A stretch of DNA of 64,000 nucleotides, from assembly GCA_025642065.1 (NCBI GenBank), contig JAODUP010000012.1:83501-147500 (forward strand), given 5' to 3'. Of this stretch, positions 10,315 to 23,198 are shown in pieces (within the stretch, counting starts at the first letter, position 1; every line of letters begins with the position of its first letter). Under the pieces are notes generated by a model, which was given only the letters and a program-made list of their open reading frames with translations, did no database searches and was not told where the DNA came from. Source of the DNA: Paralvinella palmiformis. Taxonomy: Eukaryota; Annelida; Polychaeta; Terebellida; Alvinellidae. Position numbers and translations under genes: made by a program.

Positions 10315-13300
10315 TGGAAGATCTTAAATAACTTAGAAGCCAGCATGAGAGGTTGTTACTAGTTACACATGTGAAGTTTAGTGGGATTAATTATATGATT
10401 ATTGCTGATTACATGAAACACCTCAGTATGACAAGTTTAACTCATGGTAGCACATGCACGCACACACACACACGCAATCACTCCCTCAGTCACTAGCTCA
10501 CTCCACCACACACACAGACAGACAGACAGACAGACAGACACACACACACACACACACACACAATTATCTTTTTAGCACACATTGTAAGCATCACATGATT
10601 ATCATGAACTTGAGGTCATACAGATTGATTAAATCTTCAGAGAGTGTTACTGATTCATATATAATTAGAAGATTAACCAGAATCACCTGGACAAGCATGG
10701 ATAAAAGAAATGATCACAACACACACTTGTATAAAAGAAAGGAGGATTATCGTGTTAACAAAATTAAACAATACACCTGAAGAAGATTATAACATTAAAA
10801 GAGCCAGTGATAGAAATCAGGGATTATAATAATCACGTTCTAGCATTCAATATTTGGTATATATTTGATAGCTAACAATATAAATATATATACACAGAGA
10901 AGTAAAGGTATGGAAGCACAAGGAAATGTCACTTGCCATGCAGAACAGAAAGCGTGTTTCCATTAGTTGCCATGGCTACGAGATCTTTATTTTCAGTACT
11001 GAGACGAACAAGGGCACCTGAAGGATCTACATCGGTATTAACCACTGTTCGTTCTCCAGTTGGCTGAATGACATAAGATAGCCGTCCATTCTTATCAAAC
11101 TCATATAGGAAGGTGTGTCCCTCGCTGGTCTCTTTCGTCTCCAGCAGGCCAGTATTGCTGAGGTATGTGAATTTCATTGTGGAGTTATCAGCAGCCACAA
11201 ACACGTGAAGCTGACCCATGTTATCCATGGTAAATTTACACTTCTGGCCACCTGGGGGGATGATCTCCTTGGCTTGCGTCGTATAATCTCTGGTAATCAT
11301 CAACTGGTTCCCTCCACTGTCTGTCACCTTAACCAGCTTGCCATAGTATGAGTTGACATTGTAAGTGAAGTTATAGATAAATTGATCGGTGACTATGTTC
11401 TTTGTGGCAACATGTTGCCCATATCTGTTGAAGACATACAGCTCCTGTGTCTGCGGATAGAGTACCTCGTACTGTCCATATCTGTCTGGGTCTGGTAAGG
11501 TGGCAACGATGGAATGCACCCTCAGGTGGCCTTGATCAGCAATGTGCAGCACATTGTCCGGGGTCACCGTGATCGCTGTCGGATCGCTCAGCAACATCTT
11601 GGTGGCTAGCAGCTCTCCAGGACTGTAACAGTCACAGTCTGACATGGAACAGTCACACCTTGATTTACCACCAGCATAATGAGAGACTGTACCATCTGTG
11701 CTGACAACTCGGATCTGGTTAATAAACTTGCCATCACTCTCGACAATGTACAGGTCACCATTAGGTGCAAATGCGATGTGCTGAGGCGACATCAGCAATA
11801 CATCTGTAGCCAGTCGGGGTCCGGCCTGCTCTTCTGTCAACAAAGAGCTATGACTGAGGTTCTTCGGAGGGCAGTGTAAAGGTCTTCCAGCCACCATTAG
11901 TACTTTGTTGTCCTTGGTGACCTTGAGGACCATACTGTCATCAAGGATGTGCAGCGTATCATCAAGAGGATTGATTGCTAAAGCTGTAGGCCATTGTAGC
12001 TTTGTCTAAAAATACAATATGTACAACATCATTATAAAATAACTTCCAATTACAAGATTTGTCTACTGTCTTTATTACTTCAGAATCATACAATGTGAGA
12101 TGATATTGCCTCTCTAAGTTGACTACAATAGATACATAGTTTATTATTTGTTTATAGTTTATTATTCCTTATCATCAAACAACTTTAATATATCATTATT
12201 TTCTTAAATTACTTATTTTTAATCATTATCTACCTCAGCTGTGGAGACCACCTTGTTACAAGGCAATGGCTTCCAATATGTTGGTTGACCTTGAGATCCT
12301 ATCAGTGTACTTATGCTACCCGACTTGTCAATCACTCGAATATTGACACCATCCACAAAGTAAACGACTCCATCTTTGTTAATAGCTATACCTGGAAAGC
12401 AATAAAAGTTTGGACTATTAATTATACATTAATTTCATAAAATTAAGAACAGCAACGACAGAATGAAATTTAAGACGAGATCAAATATTAGCATCAGACA
12501 CTCTACCTTTAGGTCTATATAGTTTAGCTCTAACAGCAGGGCCATCATCACCACACTTCATCACATCTCCAGGTGTACACTGTTCTCCAGTACCAGCAAT
12601 CACCTCATAGTTCTGCTTCAGATCACGTACTGCACCCATGGTCTTCACACGTAGAATTGTACGACTCATATAATCTGATATATAAAGTTTGGCATCAAGT
12701 GGGCTAACCGTCATGAAGTATTTATAGCTGGTCTCTGATAAACTGAAATAAAGAAAATTCTCATGAGTACTTCAGTAATCCCTCAATGAAAATAAACATA
12801 AATCTGGCAAACTCTGCTGGCTAATAGCAATTTCTACATGAATAGAATACTGAAGATCTTTGGTTTACACCATTCTAACAGCAGAAGGTTTTGATAAAGT
12901 TGACAACAAAGGTTTATTTAGAAAAATCTACATCTGTTCTGTCAATAGGCACTTAACTACTACTGATAAAACTTACTCCATTTCCAGTATACTGGTGACA
13001 TCTTCTCTGTTTGCACCTAATTTTCTGATGTGATTATAATCTCCAACATAAAGACTGCCATCGCGGCCACTAGCCAGAGCAACAGGAGCAAGCAGTCGAC
13101 TGTCCATAGCTTTACCATCACAATTACGACAAGCAGACTTCCTCTTTCGTCCATCGCCCATCACTGTGATGACCTTACGGGGTCTCTCCTTCAGATAAAT
13201 ATTCGTACCATCGCCTTTGTGTAAGATTCCCTCCTGGAAGTTGTATGTGTGATGGATGTGGAGATTCCAGCCACCTATCTCAGACGATGTTATGTCATAG

Positions 13301-14865
13301 CCACTCATCGTAGCAGACTGCATCTCCCAGATAATATGGTCACAGTTTGTGTACTTATATCCAACCCCCACTGTAAAATTAATCATATACGACAAGATTA
13401 AATATTATTTCTTTAGAAAATATTTGTCAATAGTGGTTTCTCAAAAAAATGACCGCGATAACACATGCTCATACAGCCAAACTTATGCAATTATTTAAAT
13501 AGAGCAGATAAGTTATCACTAGCTTCTCACTTACCACTTGCAGAAACAATTCCATAGACTTTCTGGTTGTAAGCATTTCTTCGATCCCAAGCAAACTTGT
13601 ATTTCAGGCCAGGATCTGCCTCAAACAATTTTTCAAACGTTAAGCCCTCAACAGAAACTCGGAGATGAACCTCAGCAAGTTCTTCAGGAATACTGCTTGG
13701 TGTGAGTTGGATCATAATAGTGGACATGTATCCTGGAGTCTCAGAGCTATGATACACCAAATAGACATCAGTGCCAGGAATCTGTACGCTCTCTTGCAAA
13801 ACCTGTTAATAGTATATATATTATCAGTCATTTATATTAAAACACGTCCAACACCATCAAAATTACCATCTGCCATTTCCTATTTCTCCATGTTTTCAAA
13901 TTTTAACACATGTTGAATAAGAGAGAGAGAAAAACATTATCTTTTGAAATTGATATTTCATTTTCAAAACATTCTATTTAATTGAAATAAGTTTTTGGTT
14001 AGGAATTTGTCTAACTGTATAAATTTTCTAATCAGATGCAAGTCATTCTGCGGATTGAGGTTGCATCATGTTAGTTTTTAAACACCTATCATTAAAGCAC
14101 ATAAAACATACCTGGGATTCGGGTATAATTGTACTCTTTGAAGGACATGCTCCAAGCTGTGTGTGCTGCCATGTTGACAACACAACAGGCTTCATTCTAT
14201 AGTGATCATGTTCAGTGTGTTCACATGACCCAGCTTCGGGAACTACTTCACCAGGCAAGGTCAGTGTAACTGTTTCCATGGTGACCATGTGGTTCCATGG
14301 AACCATCACTGTGACGTGTTTCTCTTTAAAAGGCTGTCTCTTGAACTGCAATGTTACTGATCCTCCACCATTCACCAGGATATCAAAACTGTAAAATAAA
14401 TGACAGACATATCAGTCTTGATTAGGCTATTACACACACACACACACACACTCTCTCTCTCTCTCTCAAACAAACACACACACATACATACACACACACA
14501 CACACACACACCATCAGTAGCAATATAAACCACAGCAATGACATATTATTGTGGCCTCATGTCCCACTGGGGACGAAGAGGATAAGTGAAGTGAATGACA
14601 TATTCTAACAGTTCTTAATACTCACAGTCCTTGTTCTCGGGTCAGTGTAAAACCATAAAGAGGCTGCGTTACCACATCAACACGAACACCAATCAGCGGA
14701 CTCTGATCTGTTGACAACACCATACCACGGATAACAGATACCTGACTATAAAACATAAAACATGTATCATTTTAAATGACATATTACACCATCACCCTAT
14801 ATTACACACTTAAATTCAAAATTGTGGCATTACAAGCAAATATTCATGAAAATTACAACAAAACA

Positions 14866-14912
<47 letters not shown>

Positions 14913-15187
14913 GTGTGTATGTGTGTGCGTGCACATGTGGCAAACAATTCACTGTCTAGTCCTACCTCTGATTGAATGATGTTAGAGTAGCATAACTTTG
15001 AACACTCTCATCTTCAACCAAGAACCTCATACGATCATAAAATGATGCAGTACTCGAAGGAGGCTGTTTACGAAGGAGAATTTCCATAGGATCTGGAGCT
15101 GTTACACAATGATAAGCATCCTTACAAGTAATGCTGATACAGCAATCTGGATCTTCACAGTCTGTCAGACCATCTGTAGGATAATAA

Positions 15188-15226
<39 letters not shown>

Positions 15227-15291
15227 TAGACCTTCATTACATGGATACTATAGACCATTGCTCTCTCTCTCTCTCTCTCACACACACACAG

Positions 15292-15323
<32 letters not shown>

Positions 15324-18300
15324 CTGTACATGTATTGTAAATGTTGCCGTTTTAGGCCACTTCTGTGCACAAGGTAAGCTAAATGGGCGTGAGAGATGAG
15401 ACACCCTTCTGTACTGAATATGTATTATTATTTGCAAATATTAAATTATATGTTCAGCTAAAAAGAATTCTTCAGACTACAACTTAATTCAGAAAATACA
15501 CACATAACAAATACCATAGTATATACTACTGAATTATTATAAAGATATTTTTACTGCATATTTTTAAATATTGACAGTGAACTTGTTTTTATAGTGTGTT
15601 GTCAATGCCCATTGTATTCTTTAAACTGTACAATTAAATCAAAGCCTGGGACATTTTCTAATGTTGCATTAATTTGTAGATTACCAATGAGATTCTTACA
15701 GTATTAAACCAAGGAGGACATTGCGATGTGCCACTTGACAAGGACAGACTTTAATGGTGCCTGTTGTTGTGAATAGCAACACCTTTATAGGTTTTACATT
15801 TATTTTTAAATAAACATTCCGCCAAAGTATGTTTAGTCTTCAAATCCAGATTTGGTAACAATAAAGGCAAAACTGGAGAGAACTATGCATAAATCCACTA
15901 ATCTGTAAACTGGTAAACATTCACATGCATCAGTAAAACTACAAGCTAACTAGACCTCATAGCAAGTACCATATAATACATATACAATGTTATCATTGGG
16001 AAAGAAAACTTCCATTGTGTGGGGACCAAACAGATATTTTTCTCAACCTCTTCCCTGCCTAAAAACTAAATCCAACACATGTGCTGTACTTTATTTCTCA
16101 AAACGATTATCATCTGAATACATTATAACAGTTCAAAACTGTATAAATATTTCTAGCTTTAATTATTTATATCAGACATCAATACTTTTGTCCGGTGAAC
16201 TTTCTCTTTACTGGATGCATAAACATATATAATCAATTCTCAACATTTGAGTCACCGCACTTGAAAATATACATTTTCACTGGATACTCGTACCCGTGGT
16301 GGATTAATATTTAAACAGACACACCAGATGTTGGGCAAACATTTATTCTCTATCGTCTAAATAAATGATAGAGCATACATGTAACAAGTATGATCAAATG
16401 AGGGGCTTTTTTACCCCCGTCCCCCCCCCAACAATTAGGCCCGGAATGTCTTGTTTATCGTGTAGTAATAGTTACTTACCATTGTCGTCATCTTCATCAT
16501 TTTCACACACCATTTCCATGGCCACATTACAAGCTGGCCCCTTCCAGCCTTCACGACAATTACACCGCCAACCATCGCCAAAAAGTTGACAGAGGCCGTG
16601 AGAGTTACAGCCATTTGAACAGCCATCTGTATACAACAAGAGGCAATACGTTAGGTGGTATATAAATGACATATAATAGTGCATCTGTTTGCGCTTGCAA
16701 TCAATGACCACCACATCTGGTCCACTCAGCTACTTCACACTACTTCACAATATCCAACTCACTGAGAGAGCAGTGTTTTCCGTTCCATCCTTGTTTACAG
16801 ATACAGGTCCCATTGTCACAGTGACCATGTAAGTAACACCTCTTTTCACACCCGAGATGGTCACACTGGGCACCGCTCCAGCCCTCTATACACTGACATC
16901 TCTGATTGTGACATGTGCCATGAATGCATTCCAGTTGACACATTTCTGTAAAAAGACCAACATACACCATGATAATTGGGTTTTTTGCACACAAAAATTA
17001 TCTTGAGAATGGTCTATAGCAGTGTTGCAGTTAATTGAAATGTTTTGTGAAAGTTATGCTTTATAAATATACAGAGAAAATTAACATGAGAGGGTTTCAT
17101 GGAAGAGATGATGATGATAACGGAAATAAATTACGCAATAAGAGATGATGAATTTATGTTAAAAGAAAGAAAAAACCGAGATGGATAGATATAAAAACAT
17201 GCATCAAAGATAAGAAGAAAACAAATTATTCTTTTAGAACCTTTTTTATTATATATAAAAATCTGTTTAAAATTATTTATCTTTTAACTACCAGAATCAT
17301 TCATTTTGATTGTAAAAATAGTTTTAACACCTGAGAGGCTTCATTGAACCAATAGACTTAATGATTGATATTGTTGTGATTAAGTAAGAAATGTTAACTA
17401 TTAGTAGAGCCACTACTGGTGTGTTAGTAGCTTGTTAGAATTGATATAAGAGTACATCGATGGTGACAGCTATTGTCACATTAATTATGCATTGATTGGT
17501 TCCATGCAAACTGGAAAACATCACACACGCACGCACACACACACACACGCACACACACACACACAAAAAGGAGAGAAAGAGAACATTCCAATCAAAGTCA
17601 AGAGATAATCAACAAAACACTAGGAGTGGGAAGAAGGTAAGGAGAGCCAGCCAGAGGAATGACGTTGAGGATAACTAATAAATACGTGCTTCGTGTAAGA
17701 AATGGGATGCTGTATGTCAACTTCGGCCATTTTACCTGCTTCACAGAATTCACCCGTCCAGCCAGGATCACACACGCACTGGCGTCTGTCATGATCGTAT
17801 GGGCCATGACTGGAACATTCAAGCAGGCAGCCAGTCCTGTTTGACTGAACAGCCAGGCTGCAGTCACTGCCCACATAACCATTAAAGCACTCACACACGC
17901 CATCAAGACACACCCCATGAAAGGAGCAGTCTGGCACTACGCACTCCGCTAAGTGAGTGGTAGGCACGACGACAAGGAGATGGAGAGTGAAATGGAACCA
18001 AAAGCAAAATAAACGTAACTACACAAAATTAAGCAAATAAATGAAACAAATAAAAACATAAACAATGCACGCATACACAAAAAAATGTGCTTTTTGTTAT
18101 CAGTTGACCAAACAAACTTCATCATAGAGTTCTCACTGATAAACCGACACAAAAATGTGCTTTTTGTTATCAGTTGACCAAACAAACTTCATCATCTTAC
18201 TGATAACCATGAAATAACACAAAGAGCACATTTTTTTGGTGATTCTGTTAAAATGACAAGCAAAATGTTACATAACGTGCTGTACACCAATGGACATTTT

Positions 18301-21300
18301 TAATAAAACATTTATTATTATTCAAGACATGTTCTTTCACAATTCTTTATCGGAGAACAGTTCACGGATTTCTCTTGTTTGTCTAAACTGGACTTAATAA
18401 GGCAGAAAGGGGTTGAAAGTTGTAGTTAAATCACATTTTAAAAAAAAGGAAAAGGAGGAGCAATACATGTCTTGGCAAATAGAAATATTTCTTATTTAAG
18501 ACTACTATTAGTGCATTAGTGAGAGGATGTCCATGACACATGCTAACTAATACGGAGAAGAGATAAAGTAATGTGTAAGACCATGCCTTGATAAGTTACA
18601 ACATCTAGTTGTTACTGGGCTACATAAAAACAACAGATGCTAGTCTACTGTTTACAATATTGATTCTCTAACACAAACAGATCTCTTCAGAAAAGAAGCC
18701 ATATTTTTCTAACACCAACTGATCATTTTCCTGAATACATGTTCTGCATTAGTGTGTGTGTGTGTGTGTGTGTGTTGCTTGTATACGGTAGACCAGACAT
18801 TAACAAAAAGCTTTGTTAAAGTAAAATGACACAAACATGTTACACCTATTAACATCTAGCTATATAGTAAATTAACATTAATGTTAACCAGATTACATCT
18901 AAGATTACTCAACACCTCAGTTCTGTATATATGTGTGTGTGTGTGTTATTCTGTAATATCAAAGGTGTTAGTGCTCAGCAGGGAATATTGGCGAGTGACC
19001 TCATCAAGCTCTCACACACAGCATAATGAGGGAAAAAACCCTATTTAAACCCTTACCTTGGTCACATTTAGATCCTGTATATCCTGGAGCACAAACACAT
19101 CTTCCATTTACACATTTCCCATTACCACTACATGTCGGATCTTCACATTGATGTTCTGGAATGTTACATTCTTTGCCCTTCCAACCAGGATAACACTGAC
19201 ATTCTCCACGAACATAGATACCATTACCCTGACAGACCTCAGGACAGACACCTACATACAGAATGACAATTGGTTAACATTAAAATGATTAAGATCAGTT
19301 TCAGATTTTCTTAAAACTTAATCATTACATTATGACAAACGTTTTATTATTGAAATATACGTTATGATGTATACAACATGGGACATTTAGTGAAGGAGTA
19401 AGTGACCAACACCCCCCCCCCATCCCTTTTTAAATCACTGATACACTCTTTATATATTACATAACTCCAACTCAAATTTTGTATTTCTCATTATCATATC
19501 AATTTCTTATCACTTTGTGTGTAAACACTTTTTAATTATCATTTCATTAAACTGGTAATAGCTTAGATTACTTTTTACTTTATGTACACTGTCTCAAATA
19601 TCACATATATTAAGGTTGGCCCTGGATAAGGACACTCATTCATTACAGTAATCAATAATCTATTCTCTTATAGGTAATACTGCTGATAGTGATATATATA
19701 TATCATCACTTACTCTCACTACAGGCCCAGCCTTGATATCCTGGCTCACACTGACACTGGCCATCAATGCAGTCACCTCGACCTAAACAGTCTTTTGGAC
19801 AACCCGTCATCGCTTTTGCTGGAGAAGATAATTCAGGGTTAGCTCATAATACCTTTAAAAAACTTGCTCTATATCAACAATTACTAACCATGTGATAGTC
19901 AGATGTTAATCATTTTGGTAGTAGAAATGGTGAAACCTACTCTAATTTAATAATTATATGTGATGTATTAAAGATCTGGATATGGTCAAACACACCCACC
20001 AAGTAAACAGTGGATGAAATTAGATAGCTGGGAATCCTAACTTATCAGATAAAAATAATAAAACGGAAACAAATCAGATATTATTGTTTGTGTCTAAATC
20101 TTTAATCCGTGGTTCATGAGCTATTGATTGTGTCTGGTTAGAAATCTACTTTTTGTTTTATGTTTTCTGTGAAAGAGGATACTGAGACTACTCAGTTACT
20201 ATACATAATTCATATTATCATTAACAACAATCAAAATAAATAGAAGCTAGCTGAATTTCTATTTTAGCTTCATCCTCTCATCACTTCCTGTAAACACAAA
20301 TGAAATCTGCCGTGATGTGACAGATGTTGTCTCAATACACTATACTCGCCTATCAGTATAATCATTGTTTAGTTAGTTCAACATGGAATGTATATTTTCC
20401 TGTACACCACATGAGAAATTTTGCTGAGAACTGAATAGCAAATAGAGAATACACAAACTACATAAAGATTTCCTGCTTAGCCGACATGAGTTTCAATACA
20501 CTTCAGTACAAATATCAGACTGCTAAACCGTTGTCTCTACGCAAGACAGTGGTGTATAATTCTGCCAGACCAAAGCCTATCAAATGGTGGTAATAAGACA
20601 GGCCACTCACTGTGTTTTTTCCCTAGAAGCGTCACTTTTTGTGGAGAATCATTGTCATTATACAAGAAGATGTACCAAAGTCCTTCCTCCATGTGATGAA
20701 TAAATGAAGATGAAAACAAACGAGTTGATCTCTGAAATGTGAAATAAATGACTTCAAGCAACACCATTCAAAAACCCTGTATTCAGCCAATAGCACTTCT
20801 GCGTCCCAAATAGATCAGCCAAAAATTCTGATTGTGAAAAGAAAGAATAAAATGTAGTGAAATAATTTATTGTGCTTGAAAATAACCAAATATTTAATTT
20901 TAATTTCAGTGACTTAGAACAAAATGTGTGAAGTAAACAAGAGAAATACAGATCAAGTTTTTTTTTAAATTTCAAGAAATTCACCTTAGTATTTCTCTTG
21001 TACCTATCCCTTCTATTTTCTATCATGCTTCCATCTACCACATGAAAGAAGTCATACTGAACTGGTGATGGTTCTACATTCCTTCTTCCATAGACACCAA
21101 TAACAGCAAATTCTGGCACAGTAACATTATAATGTACTGTCTGTGGGTGAGGCATGTACAGCTGTGTCCTTAGGTAGGTATGAGGAGCTATTGTTTGAAC
21201 AAGGGGTAAACCAAGTGGGTATTGTTCTATCACAGACTCACTATCAGCACCTGGAAAACATAAAGAAGCCTGAATTAATAAATAATCACACACTGATATT

Positions 21301-21418
21301 ACAGGTAATATGCAAGCTTCTGAATAATACTAGGCTTACACAGAAAGAAAACAAAATAAATATGAAACTATATTAGTAAATATCTCAAACACTGTTTTTC
21401 CTGTTTGTGTGTGTGTGT

Positions 21419-21460
<42 letters not shown>

Positions 21461-23153
21461 CTTTCTTTTAATAACAAAAATACAAGATATTCAAAATGCT
21501 GGTAAAATTTTAGCAGGATGACAAATACTACCAAAAATAGTGTTTGTATGATACATAAAGCTATTAATATATGCAATATATCTGACCAATAGTTCGCTGG
21601 TTGCCCCAGCCTGGAGCAGTACCATTGAGATCACCAGGATGTTCTTGCAGCTGCCAGTTTAAATCGTAGACTTTCATAGCTGTAAAAATTAAGCAACAGA
21701 TCAAGTTTTTGCAATCACTGAACTTGTACATGCATAGAAGATTAAACACACACTCCAACACAACACACACACACACACACACCCACGCACTTACCTAAAA
21801 AATATGCCACCACAGCAGACAGCGCAACACAAACCAAGAGTAATATGAAGGCAGCCAATTTCCATGAACATTTACTCTTAAAATGTTTCTTCACTCTAAA
21901 TGTTGCATTGCTGAAGCGGTTATAATCCCTGAAATCATTTTGTACCGAAGGGTAGGTGGGAAGGGTTGGCAATAGTGTGGCATTCGGGTTGAATGCTACA
22001 TTTTGCCTGAAAATAAAACAAACCAATGAAGGCCATTTAAAACCTGTGATATACCATTCATACTGCTGTGCTATACTATTACAGAAAAAGAACAAATTAT
22101 AAGATTTCGTGACTGGCAGAAAGATAGCAAGATATGTACTAACTAGAAATAACCTGCAACACTTCACTGAAATAGCTTCATACAAATGCAAATTGATCGA
22201 CAGAATGGCTAAGATACAAAAACGTAAGGCTTCTAACATCACAGTAATAACAACAAAAATAGTCAAACAATCAATTTCAAATGGTACCCTATTAATACAA
22301 CACAAACACCAAGCGAACACATTAGTGAGAACATCTGCACAATTTCTAAAGGTACTTATTGACACTGGGCTAGACGTGCTGTAGACATGCTGAAAGCATC
22401 TATATTAGAAAATAATCCAACATATCAATAAAGACACCAAGAACATAAACACACCTCAGCTAACACAACAATGTCTACAACCATAAAACTTCACTACACG
22501 TGCAGACAAATATTACAGAATCAAGTTGGATTAAACGGGGGCTTTCTCTAATTCGCATTCTTCCAAATTGAACTTCTACAATTTGGGGTGTGGGTATAGA
22601 AAACGTAATCTCTATAAGCAATGCCATCTGGTGTTGATAATGTAACACTATTCTCTCGCTGAGCTTTCGCCATCACCTACCTTGCCCAGGTATCTTCCAT
22701 CTCTTTCAGTTGGTGTTTTATCCTTTAGAGAGCGCAGGGAATGGACAACAGGGAAAATTCTATTAGTATACATTACCAGTAATTTAGAAGAGCTGTAATG
22801 AGGGCCGGCATATAGGTCAGATTATGGTTACTTAGACTGGGTAATGACTACGGGTGGAAATAAGATTGGAATAGATTACAAAAGCAGATAACAGTAGAAT
22901 AGCTTAGATTGAATAGGTTGCCATGGTGACGAGACAGTGGCTAAGGAGACTGATAGTTAAACATAGGTTTTTTTTACGTAACAAGCAAATTGTGGCCAAA
23001 ATGAGGAAGCTGCCGAAGTCAACCTCTCAAATAGAATCAGTGCTAATGTAAAAAGTGGGAGGGTACCATTCACACTAGTGGTATAGAGCTGTACTTACAG
23101 GTACATAACCAACCATCTATAAGGGGAAAGTCAGAAAAATCACAGGAAAAAGC

Positions 23154-23198
<45 letters not shown>

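Larger units (their letters stand above)
10116..10936 (-). other. intron 21, GC-AG type
   Basis: 821 bases. The minus strand begins GCAAGT and ends catatttcag. It holds a (TA)n run at 10277-10309 and a (CA)n(CAGA)n(CA)n block at 10466-10561. GC-AG is inferred because the only nearby GT donors give the wrong phase or a stop. Confidence 0.75.
15174..16479 (-). other. intron 13
   Basis: 1,306 bases with (TA)n at 15193-15221, a (CT)n(CA)n(TA)n block at 15259-15322 and a deleted SINE fragment at 15346-15411. The rest is AT-rich with no exon-like signal. Confidence 0.75.

Noticed and set aside
10929..10936. GT donor AA|GTGACA at the end of exon 21
   Set aside because: Its phase puts exon 22 out of frame and ends in a stop within about 14 codons, while GC donor G|GCAAGT restores the conserved text.
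14545..14605. Possible SINE piece (GGCCTCATGTCCCACTGGGG)
   Set aside because: No match to the SINE family in this window and no boxes or target duplication.
16472..16714. Extension of the EGF8 exon upstream to 16714
   Set aside because: The frame is open but the conserved text begins at the acceptor (16627) and the upstream residues are intron-like.
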